Part shown: piece by piece, positions 46,006 through 52,910 of the stretch | Layout: each line of letters begins with the position of its first letter | Position numbering within the stretch: position 1 is the stretch's first letter | NCBI GenBank assembly: GCA_964392365.1 | Contig: CAYMPH010000003.1 | Coordinates: forward strand, 1-64,000 | DNA length: 64,000 nucleotides | Reading direction: 5' to 3' | From: CAYMPH01 sp964392365 | GTDB taxonomy: Bacteria; Spirochaetota; UBA4802; UBA5550 | Notes under the pieces: model-generated | The model's database searches: none | The model's input: only the letters and a program-made list of their open reading frames with translations | Told to the model about the DNA's origin: nothing | Position numbers and translations under genes: made by a program

Positions 46006-47022
46006 ATGAAATCTGTTTATGAAATGTCAGGTATTGAACGGGCTGCAGCGCTTCTCGTCGCTCTCGGATCAGAAACTGCATCTGATGTTATGAAACATCT
46101 TGATGATGACAGCATAGAAAAACTAACTGTTGCAATTTCAAAAATAGGCAGATTATCTCCGGTTGAACGTGAAGATCTCATAGGTGAATTTCTTATAGAT
46201 TTAAAAAAAGAAAACAGAAAGATTAAAGCCGGTGAGGATACTGCTAGAGAATTATTAAGTCATGCTTTCGGTAAAGATAAAGCCGGAGAAATTATTGATA
46301 AACTTGAAGGAATGGATCTTGAGCAGCAGTTTGAATTTTTAATTGAAGCTGATACTGATGTGGTTGTAAACCTTTTAAAAAATGAAATGCCTCAGACAAT
46401 AGCATTAACCATCGGATATCTGCCTTCTTCTAAAGCTGCAGCAATTATAAAAAATCTTCCTCGAGAAACAGCGAAATCCGTTGCAATTAAAATGGCTAAA
46501 ATGAAAAAAACATCGCCTGAAGCTGCAGCAAGTGTAGCAAAGATTTTAAAGAAACGCTATGATGATTATCTGAAAACAAACCAGAAACTTTTCAATGAGG
46601 ATGGTTTTAAATCACTAATTGATATTCTGACGCATATGAGCGGTTCTGCCGAGAAGAAGCTGCTTCAGAATCTTGAGGGAATTACGCCTGAAATTACAGA
46701 AGAAATTAAAAGCAGAGTTTTCAGTTTTGAAAATATTGCAAGTCTTTCAAACAAGGATATACGTCTTCTTATCGATGAGGTACATGATGATCATATGATT
46801 GCCATGTCACTCAAGGGGGCTGGAGATACAGTACGCTTTAAGTTTATCAGAAATATGAGTAAAAACAGAGCTACAAATATCCTTAATGAAATGGAAGCTT
46901 TGGGACCGGTGAGACTTGAAAATGTAATTGAAGCAAGAAGCAGAATTGTTGCTATAATGATGAATCTGGATGAAAAAAATATTATCACAGCAAGACGGGG
47001 CGGTGAAATCTATGTGGAATGA
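46006..47022 (+). CDS. FliG paralogue (FliG2-like, divergent)
   Basis: A 338-residue FliG homologue from the start at 46006. An earlier ATG at 45943 overlaps the Flx gene by 23 nt but would give an atypical N-terminus. Domains line up with the canonical FliG, but EHPQ is EMPQ (about 127-130). In the torque helix the conserved Arg after NMS and the later acidic pair are changed (NMSKNRATNILNEM), while GPVR is kept. Spirochaetes carry a second FliG with a distinct role. It is the last gene behind the Flx genes, and it nearly meets the convergent transglycosylase gene. Confidence 0.88.
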   Translation: MKSVYEMSGIERAAALLVALGSETASDVMKHLDDDSIEKLTVAISKIGRLSPVEREDLIGEFLIDLKKENRKIKAGEDTARELLSHAFGKDKAGEIIDKLEGMDLEQQFEFLIEADTDVVVNLLKNEMPQTIALTIGYLPSSKAAAIIKNLPRETAKSVAIKMAKMKKTSPEAAASVAKILKKRYDDYLKTNQKLFNEDGFKSLIDILTHMSGSAEKKLLQNLEGITPEITEEIKSRVFSFENIASLSNKDIRLLIDEVHDDHMIAMSLKGAGDTVRFKFIRNMSKNRATNILNEMEALGPVRLENVIEARSRIVAIMMNLDEKNIITARRGGEIYVE

Positions 47023-47023
47023 T

Positions 47024-47617
47024 TCAATCGCTTAAGATGATTATATCTCCTTCACTGTCTAGCCGCTTATAAAGCTTTTGTATCTTCTGGCCTGATCCGC
47101 CTGAATTTCCGCTGTAGTACTTCATAACCTTATCAACATAATCAATCGTTGCCTGGATCGGCGGTAATGTTCTGTTTTTTACTCTTCCGAGTCCTGCATG
47201 ATAGGCAGCAAGCGCAAGGGGAATGTCTCCATTGAAATGTTTATATAGAGATTTAAAATGTTTTATGCCGGCATTTAAATTTTCTTCAGGATCAAGGGGA
47301 TCCTTAATTTTAAAGTAACGTGCAGTATCCTGCATTAACTGCATCAGCCCCATTGCTCCGGCAACAGAAACCGCATCAGGATTAAAGCCTGATTCGACTT
47401 TAATAATACATTTGATAAGAAAAGGATCAATACCGTTATTCCGTGAAATTTTTTCAATCAGAGGATCAAATCTGGATGAAAAAGTATTCCTGATGTTTAA
47501 TGAATCAGCAGTGTTATAGTATTCAATACTTCCATCATGAAGTATGCGTTTTTCTATTTTAGCGTTCAGTTCCGGAATTAGTAAAAAAATGATTAAGATA
47601 AGAATTGATAATTTCAT
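47024..47617 (-). CDS. Lytic transglycosylase (SLT domain)
   Basis: A 197-residue exported enzyme. The signal peptide covers about residues 1-19. The SLT domain (about 60-165) has the catalytic Glu in IIKVESGFNP, then GAMGLMQLM, and AYHAGLGRVK. It cleaves peptidoglycan glycan strands and could open the wall for flagellar or secretion parts. It has its own promoter region and ends beside the second fliG. Confidence 0.9.
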   Translation of the reverse strand: MKLSILILIIFLLIPELNAKIEKRILHDGSIEYYNTADSLNIRNTFSSRFDPLIEKISRNNGIDPFLIKCIIKVESGFNPDAVSVAGAMGLMQLMQDTARYFKIKDPLDPEENLNAGIKHFKSLYKHFNGDIPLALAAYHAGLGRVKNRTLPPIQATIDYVDKVMKYYSGNSGGSGQKIQKLYKRLDSEGDIIILSD

Positions 47618-47829
47618 TTTAAGCCTTTTGTTATTTATTAAAATTCATGAAGAGTCAGCATAAATACTGTGCATTTACCGGTAAAGTAAAGATTTATATA
47701 GATATAATCAATTTCCCGGCATGTAAATAAAAAAATATCTAATATGAATAATTATTGACAATTTATTTAAGTTTGAATAATTTTTCTTCAAGGAAATAAT
47801 TCTATTATTTTTCCGTAAGAGGTATGGTG

Positions 47830-48291
47830 ATGAGTGAATTAAAAAATCTGCAAAACTCCCTGCAGATTATATGCTTTAAGATCGGTCAGGAAGAGTATGG
47901 CGTTGATATTCTTCAGGTTGAGGAAATATATAAACTTCCAAAAATCACAAAATTACCAAAAGCAGAAGAATATATAATGGGCGTAATCGATTTCAGGGGG
48001 AGGGTTCTTCCTATAGTTGATTTATCTAAAAAGTTCGGAATAAAATCCATTGGTAATAGTGATGATCAAAGAGCAATTATAGTAGAGATTCACGGCAAAC
48101 TTGTTGGCCTTGCTATAGATTCAGTAAGCCATGTTGTTAAAGTTGATACAAATGATATAGAGCCGCCTCCGCCTGTCGTTAAAGGTATTTCCGGAAAATA
48201 TATTGTTGGAATTGCAAAACTTCAGGAGGGATTTGTAGTTATACTGGATATAACGCAGATATTTTCTAAAGTTGAACAGTCGAATATTTAA
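47830..48291 (+). CDS. cheW: Chemotaxis adaptor CheW (monocistronic copy)
   Basis: A 153-residue CheW with the usual fold (FKIGQEEYGVDILQVEEI, GVIDFRGRVLPIVDL, and LVGLAIDSVSHVV). The ATG at 47830 is chosen because AGAGGT lies 7 nt before it; an ATG at 47824 sits too close to it. A candidate promoter TTGACA is at 47755. A second CheW is at 55711 in the main chemotaxis operon. It couples receptors to CheA. Confidence 0.9.
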   Translation: MSELKNLQNSLQIICFKIGQEEYGVDILQVEEIYKLPKITKLPKAEEYIMGVIDFRGRVLPIVDLSKKFGIKSIGNSDDQRAIIVEIHGKLVGLAIDSVSHVVKVDTNDIEPPPPVVKGISGKYIVGIAKLQEGFVVILDITQIFSKVEQSNI

Positions 48292-48309
48292 TTAAATCAA
48301 TGAATCGAA

Positions 48310-49473
48310 TCAGTATGCTGCAATTAGAATTGTTTCTATTTCATTGCTGTTGATCTGCCGGGGTGTATTTTTAATAAACGGATAAATCATAGCAAGATCA
48401 GCTATTTCCTTAAATGCAGTTTTAGGCAGATCGTAGTTTGAAAGTCTTTGCGGAATATTTATATCAGATTCAAGTTTTCTGATAGCTTCAATTGCCTTAA
48501 TGGCAGCCTCAATAACTGTAATCTCCCGAACATCCTCTCCCATAACTTTTGACATCTGAACATATTTTCCCGGAGATGCTGTCAGATTGAATTCCATTAT
48601 GTGAGGAATAATAATGCTCATTGCTGAATCTACTGTTATTTTTGTTTTTGATGCGATAGCTAAGGATATTGCAAGAGCAAGAGCGGAATAAGCTGTTGAA
48701 AAAGCAATTCCTGACATAAGTGAAGCTGTTGAAAGGTATACTCTTGGAGCAGGGTTTTCCTGCTCTTTATATGATATTGACAGGTTCCTGAAAATCATGT
48801 CAATTGCCTTAAGTGCGTATGTGTTTACTATATCATTATTGTTCTGGGATATAACTGATTCTGTTGACATCGCAAGTGACGCAATTGAGGATTTAGCAAT
48901 TAAATCTATATCAGTTACCATAGAAATACCTGGATCAATGATTGTCGCATGAGGATACAGCATTTCATTGAAATAAACCTGCTTTGTCAGATTTTTTATC
49001 TCATCAAGATATAAAATCGGGGATATTTCAAAACCGAATATGGGACAAGCTGGCATTGTAATAAATTTTACAGGTCGTCCGGGAAGATCCGGATTATCGA
49101 AAAGATCGCTGCAGAAAATGTAATTATTTGTAAGTATTGCCACAGCTTTTGCAGCACTGATAGATTCTACTCCGCCAAAGCCTATAATTAAATCGCAGTT
49201 AGTTTTTTTGGTGAAAGATGTTGCAGCGTCTATATCCTCTGTTGTGGGATATCTCGGAAGATCGTCATATATTATAAGGCCCGTTTTAGATTTTTTTAAA
49301 ATTTTTGATATTGTTTCAATTGTCTGGTGATAAGTTATAAAATCATATGAAGTTGTAATAAATACAGCTCTTTTACCGTATTTCGGGATTATACTGTCAA
49401 TATTATTAATTATATCCAGGCGGATATAAATTTCAGTTGGTAGGTGGAAGTCTGGAATAAATTCACTTGCCAA
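48310..49473 (-). CDS. Fe-ADH-fold protein lacking metal ligands
   Basis: A 387-residue protein of the iron-containing alcohol dehydrogenase family, as seen from GFGGVESISAAKA (about 98-110), AGIAFS-type GIAFSTAYSA (about 255) and PHIMEFN (about 290). Compared with FucO-type enzymes from memory, the Asp and His of DALTH become Ala198 and Met202, and the later His ligands become Leu267, Leu271 and Val281. So it should not bind Fe(II) or Zn(II) in the usual way. It may be a pseudoenzyme or have a new role. It is convergent with cheW. Confidence 0.78.
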   Translation of the reverse strand: MASEFIPDFHLPTEIYIRLDIINNIDSIIPKYGKRAVFITTSYDFITYHQTIETISKILKKSKTGLIIYDDLPRYPTTEDIDAATSFTKKTNCDLIIGFGGVESISAAKAVAILTNNYIFCSDLFDNPDLPGRPVKFITMPACPIFGFEISPILYLDEIKNLTKQVYFNEMLYPHATIIDPGISMVTDIDLIAKSSIASLAMSTESVISQNNNDIVNTYALKAIDMIFRNLSISYKEQENPAPRVYLSTASLMSGIAFSTAYSALALAISLAIASKTKITVDSAMSIIIPHIMEFNLTASPGKYVQMSKVMGEDVREITVIEAAIKAIEAIRKLESDINIPQRLSNYDLPKTAFKEIADLAMIYPFIKNTPRQINSNEIETILIAAY

Positions 49474-49505
49474 AGCGATCCCCGTTTAAAATATTAATAT
49501 GCCGA

Positions 49506-49540
49506 TAAAAAAAGCGGACATAGGTTAATATCTCCGCTTT
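49506..49540 (-). terminator. Terminator of flgM
   Basis: On the minus strand, AAAGCGGA pairs with TCCGCTTT across a 14-nt loop and is followed by a run of T. It lies 37 nt past the flgM stop. Confidence 0.75.
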
Positions 49541-49576
49541 CCCTGCTTTAAGCTGTTTTCATGATGGCCTGAATTA

Positions 49577-49870
49577 TTATTTCCTGAGAAGAAATGTTGC
49601 TATTTTATCAGCTACCATATCAAGAACTTTCTGGTCATCAAAATTATAAGTTCCATTTGCGATCTGTTCTTTGATTTCTTTTACTCTGTCAACCCTGATA
49701 TCCGGTGCACTATGAACTACCTGTGCAATTTTTGCAGTTTCAGCTGCACTTTTTGCTTCAGATGAAATCTGAACTGAATCGCTATGTTTAACTTCTTTAG
49801 AGCTGGAGACTGATTTAGTCTTTTTAGGCTCTATTATGTTGTTTATATTTCCAATTTTATCAATAACCAT
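49577..49870 (-). CDS. flgM: Anti-sigma-28 factor FlgM
   Basis: A 97-residue protein. The C-terminal half (DRVKEIKEQIANGTYNFD, then VADKIA) is the FlgM signature that holds sigma-28. The N-terminal half is Ser/Lys-rich and probably unfolded, as in FlgM. It would block FliA until the hook is complete and FlgM is exported. A near-consensus sigma-28 promoter lies directly upstream, which implies a fliA gene elsewhere in the genome. Confidence 0.85.
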   Translation of the reverse strand: MVIDKIGNINNIIEPKKTKSVSSSKEVKHSDSVQISSEAKSAAETAKIAQVVHSAPDIRVDRVKEIKEQIANGTYNFDDQKVLDMVADKIATFLLRK

Positions 49871-49900
49871 TTTGTTTAACCCTTCTATAATGTACTACTA

Positions 49901-49927
49901 TTATCGGATTATTTTGTCAATACTTTA
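49901..49927 (-). promoter_or_regulatory. Sigma-28 (FliA) promoter of flgM
   Basis: On the minus strand, TAAAGTAT, 11 bp, TCCGATAA: very near the sigma-28 consensus TAAAGTTT-N11-GCCGATAA. It stands about 30 bp before the flgM start. A possible sigma-70 -35 TTGACA overlaps it. Confidence 0.75.
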
Positions 49928-49961
49928 ATCAATTATCTGCATCCGGTGAATATTTATCGAA

Positions 49962-50141
49962 TCATTTAAGGCTGTATTTTATCTTAAGAGCGTTTTTTTC
50001 TGATTCTGAAAGGCCTTTCATATACCCTTTCCATCCGGGACAGAAACCAATATGCCATCTCCAGAATCTGCCCAGCAGGGATTTTGGATTTTTATCATAA
50101 TTAGCTCTCATCGAGCAATTTGCACAATTTGATTCTGCCAT
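49962..50141 (-). CDS. Small Cys-containing protein (59 aa)
   Basis: A 59-residue ORF with a strong site (AGAGGT) 7 nt before the ATG. It starts with CANCSMRANYD, then RFWRWHIGFCPGWKGY, and ends Lys-rich. Three cysteines and several Trp suggest a small metal-binding or redox protein. Similar short proteins occur in anaerobes as I recall. It is between rsmI and flgM, on the same strand. Confidence 0.7.
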   Translation of the reverse strand: MAESNCANCSMRANYDKNPKSLLGRFWRWHIGFCPGWKGYMKGLSESEKNALKIKYSLK

Positions 50142-50178
50142 AATTTACCTCTTTGTGTTAATTTTCACAAATTTATAG

Positions 50179-50197
50179 AAGGGTCAGAGCAACCCTT
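50179..50197. repeat. Hairpin with GGGTCAGAGCA element
   Basis: AAGGGT and ACCCTT pair across CAGAGCA. The GGGTCAGAGCA core recurs in the tandem repeat at 51019-51088 on the other side of rsmI. No T-run follows it. Confidence 0.45.
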
Positions 50198-50233
50198 TAT
50201 TAATTTAAAGATATAAAGACATTGCATATTATT

Positions 50234-50953
50234 TCAACAATTTTTTTCATTATCATCTGAACTTTTATTTTTCTTTTCATTGATATAGACTGCTACAGCG
50301 AATTCTCCCTTTTCCTTAAGATTGTCAATGTTTGCCATAATTTCTTCGATTGTGCCTGATATAAACTCCTCGAAAAATTTAGTCATTTCTCTGCCGATTA
50401 AGATATTCCCGCCTGGAAAAACTTTAGAAATTGCAAGCAAAAGCTTTTTTATTCTGTAAGGGGATTCGTATATTATAATTATTCCGCCGCTTTGTTTCAG
50501 ATTTGTAAGCTCTGTAATCCGTTTACCTTCTTTTTTACTTAAAAAGCCTGAGAAAACTATCTGTTTTTCAGGAAAACCGGCAACTGAAGCAAGCGCAGTC
50601 AGAGCTGAAGCACCGGGTATTGGTGATACTTTAATATCATTCGATCTTGCTGCATTTATAAGTCTGCTTCCAGGATCGGATATGCTTGGCGTTCCGGAAT
50701 CTGAAAGATAAGCAACGTTTTTACCGGCAAGAAGTTCGTTTATCACCGTGTTTATTACTGATTCTGAAGAATGAGAATGAAGCGGCCTCATCTGAAGCTT
50801 TATTCCGTAATTATCAAAAAGTTTTTTTGTCTGACGCGTATCTTCACAGCAGGCAATATCTATTTCTTCTTTTAAAATACGTATAGAGCGGAAAGTCATA
50901 TCTTCAAGATTTCCGATAGGCGTAGCAATTATATATAAAATCCCTGTTTCCAT
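50234..50953 (-). CDS. rsmI: 16S rRNA 2-prime-O-methyltransferase RsmI
   Basis: A 239-residue tetrapyrrole-methylase-fold enzyme that methylates C1402 of 16S rRNA. The N-terminal IATPIGNLEDMTFRS, CCEDTRQTKKL, YLSDSGTPSISDPG and PIPGASALTA motifs are all present. It is transcribed alone. Repeats sharing a GGGTCAGAGCA core flank it. Confidence 0.95.
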   Translation of the reverse strand: METGILYIIATPIGNLEDMTFRSIRILKEEIDIACCEDTRQTKKLFDNYGIKLQMRPLHSHSSESVINTVINELLAGKNVAYLSDSGTPSISDPGSRLINAARSNDIKVSPIPGASALTALASVAGFPEKQIVFSGFLSKKEGKRITELTNLKQSGGIIIIYESPYRIKKLLLAISKVFPGGNILIGREMTKFFEEFISGTIEEIMANIDNLKEKGEFAVAVYINEKKNKSSDDNEKNC

Positions 50954-51018
50954 AGTCTTATGGATTCCTTAATCAGGAATAGGTCAAATATTTTTTATTC
51001 GAGTGGTAAATATAAATA

Positions 51019-51088
51019 GGGTCAGAGCATAATACGGGAATCAGAGCATATAACGGGGGTCAGAGCATATTACGGGGATCAGAAATGG
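51019..51088. repeat. Tandem 19-bp repeat before flgB
   Basis: Three direct copies of GGGTCAGAGCATAATACGG (51019-51037, 51038-51056 and 51057-51075) with small changes, and a partial fourth to 51088. It lies about 120 bp before flgB. It could be an activator-binding array, or the debris of a mobile repeat. Confidence 0.65.
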
Positions 51089-51210
51089 TTTATTAATAAA
51101 TTTATCAAATTTTTTTTATGTCGCATTAATTTTTCCTAATGTTTTTTTTAATAATACCGATTTTATTACCAGACCATAAAAAGGTTTAATTTGCAGTTTG
51201 GAGAATGTAT

Positions 51211-51645
51211 ATGTTTATTGATTCAGATATGATGAAAACGAATTATCTCATGGAAAAAATGCTGGATGTAGAATCCATGAGAAGAAAGGTTATATCGAAT
51301 AATATAGCGAATGTTGATGTGCCTCATTTTAAAAGAAGCGAAGTTAATTTTGAAAGCGAACTTAAAAGAGTAATCAGGTCGCAGGAAAATACGGCAAACA
51401 GATTTAATGCACAAACAACTGATGAAAGGCATATTCCTTTTTATGAAGATAAGGATGTAAGGCAGGTTTCTCCAAGAGTAAATCTAGATTACAGCACTAC
51501 AGGCAGGAATGACGGCAATAATGTTGATATAGAAAAGGAAATGGTCGATTCCTCAAAAAACACTATGAGATATAATGCTTTTGTAACAAATCTGAATCAG
51601 AATTATAAAGTATTGAAACTCGTGATGAGACCAATCGGCGGATAA
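51211..51645 (+). CDS. flgB: Flagellar proximal rod protein FlgB
   Basis: A 144-residue rod subunit. The start at 51211 is chosen because GGAG lies 7 nt before it; an ATG at 51205 is too close. The rod motif RRKVISNNIANVDVPHFKR is near the N-terminus, and the C-terminal helix ends in FVTNLNQNYKVL. It is the first gene of flgB-flgC-orf-fliE, with fliF not following. Confidence 0.92.
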   Translation: MFIDSDMMKTNYLMEKMLDVESMRRKVISNNIANVDVPHFKRSEVNFESELKRVIRSQENTANRFNAQTTDERHIPFYEDKDVRQVSPRVNLDYSTTGRNDGNNVDIEKEMVDSSKNTMRYNAFVTNLNQNYKVLKLVMRPIGG

Positions 51646-51659
51646 TATAGGAGTATAAT

Positions 51660-52121
51660 ATGGGTATGTTCGATAGTTTTAATATAGCATCAACAGGGCT
51701 TACAGCGCAAAGACTCAGAATGGATGTAATAAGCTCAAATATCGCGAATGTGAATACAACGAGAACCCCGGAGGGCGGACCTTATATCAGGAAAAGAGTT
51801 ATTTTTGCACCAATAGAAACTCATCCGAATTATAAATCTCCAATCCTTCCGGAAAATCTGGGCCATATGACCGGCAAAGGAGTGCGTGTTGTTAAGATCG
51901 AAGCAGATAAAGCTGATCCGAGACTTGTATACGATCCTGAACATCCTGACGCGATAAAGACCGGTAATAAAAAAGGATATGTTGAAATGCCTAATGTGAA
52001 TGTTGTCTCGGAAATGACAGATCTGATATCCGCATCAAGATCATATGAAGCGAATGTAATGATAGTTAATAATGCAAGATCCATGTTTAACAAGGCTCTT
52101 GAAATCGGAAGAATGGCATAA
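51660..52121 (+). CDS. flgC: Flagellar proximal rod protein FlgC
   Basis: A 153-residue rod protein. The N-terminal LRMDVISSNIANVNTTRTPEGGPYIRK and C-terminal NVNVVSEMTDLISASRSYEANV are classic FlgC segments. TAGGAG precedes the ATG, 14 nt after flgB. Confidence 0.95.
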   Translation: MGMFDSFNIASTGLTAQRLRMDVISSNIANVNTTRTPEGGPYIRKRVIFAPIETHPNYKSPILPENLGHMTGKGVRVVKIEADKADPRLVYDPEHPDAIKTGNKKGYVEMPNVNVVSEMTDLISASRSYEANVMIVNNARSMFNKALEIGRMA

Positions 52122-52138
52122 GGGTATAGGAGGCTGTT

Positions 52139-52300
52139 GTGATAAGGGAAATTTCAGGCAGAATGGATTTAAACGTGACACATGAATTATCAGGCAGAAA
52201 AAGCATAGGGATTTTAGAGAATTTAAAAAATCTTGAAAATGAATTAAAAATCAATACAAAGATTGAATTGATGAATAATAATATAAAGGGAGTGCATTGA
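52139..52300 (+). CDS. Small ORF between flgC and fliE (53 aa)
   Basis: A GTG-started frame of 54 codons with a strong AGGAGG site 5 nt before. It is polar, mostly helical, with LENLKNLENELK and a Lys-rich end, and has no membrane segment. Its stop lies 2 nt before the fliE ATG at 52303, and its last codons hold the fliE ribosome site, so it is coupled to fliE. I know no named product. The site and spacing argue that it is translated. Confidence 0.6.
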   Translation: MIREISGRMDLNVTHELSGRKSIGILENLKNLENELKINTKIELMNNNIKGVH

Positions 52301-52302
52301 TT

Positions 52303-52632
52303 ATGGAAAAAATATTAACTGGAAATCTGGTAAATTTAAATACAAGCCACCCGCTGCATTTTAACGGGAAATCAGGAATGGCTGGTGATGCATTTGAAAA
52401 AGATGATGTGGCATCTTCATTTTCTGAAATGCTTAAAGGCGCTATCGGAAAAACAAATAATCTCCAGGTTGAATCTTCAAATTTAATGCAGAAAATGATA
52501 TATCAGCCGGAATCAGTTGATATTCATAATGTTATGATTACTGCCCAGAAGGCTGAAATTGCTCTAACCTTTGCCCGATCGGTCAGAGATGAAGCAATTA
52601 AAGGATACAGAGAACTTATGAATCTCAGATAA
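52303..52632 (+). CDS. fliE: Flagellar hook-basal body protein FliE
   Basis: A 109-residue protein joining the MS ring to the rod. The C-terminal half VDIHNVMITAQKAEIALTFA and KGYRELMNL is diagnostic. ATG at 52303 is preferred to a TTG at 52297, as GGGAG lies 10 nt before it. In most genomes fliF follows; here the operon ends at two hairpins. Confidence 0.9.
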   Translation: MEKILTGNLVNLNTSHPLHFNGKSGMAGDAFEKDDVASSFSEMLKGAIGKTNNLQVESSNLMQKMIYQPESVDIHNVMITAQKAEIALTFARSVRDEAIKGYRELMNLR

Positions 52633-52648
52633 TAGACTGAATTAAGTG

Positions 52649-52671
52649 AACCGGCGTTAATTATGCCGGTT
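52649..52671. terminator. Possible stem-loop after fliE
   Basis: AACCGGC and GCCGGTT pair over 9 nt, 16 nt past the fliE stop. The following T-run is short, so its strength is uncertain. Confidence 0.5.
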
Positions 52672-52725
52672 TGCTTAAAAGTTTTTTATGTTAAATAAAT
52701 AGTTGAAGTGGCATATATTTAAATA

Positions 52726-52754
52726 AAAACCCCGGCTTTAAATCCGGGGTTTTT
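52726..52754. terminator. Intrinsic terminator after fliE
   Basis: AAAACCCCGG and CCGGGGTTTT pair over an 8-nt loop, with T-run. It shields the chemotaxis operon from flgBC-fliE transcription. Confidence 0.85.
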
Positions 52755-52820
52755 ATTTAAATATATTGTTTTATACGCTTTTTCATTTGAATTTGCGCCA
52801 ATTGTTAAATCAATAATTTA

Positions 52821-52849
52821 TTGACAATAATATCTTTGTATTATATAAT
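52821..52849 (+). promoter_or_regulatory. Consensus sigma-70 promoter of the chemotaxis operon
   Basis: TTGACA at 52821-52826 and TATAAT at 52844-52849 are both perfect, with a 17-bp spacer. It is 61 bp before cheA. Confidence 0.85.
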
Positions 52850-52910
52850 CATTTATTAAATTGCGTTATTGTTTATCATTCCTTTTTATCAAAAAGCTGG
52901 AGTTCCATAG

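Noticed and set aside
49501..49508. Perfect GCCGATAA octamer on the plus strand
   Set aside because: It matches a sigma-28 -10, but it lies against the flgM terminator and no plus-strand gene follows, so it is most likely chance.
51019..51088. CRISPR array
   Set aside because: The units are 19 bp, directly adjacent and without spacers, and no cas gene is in the window.
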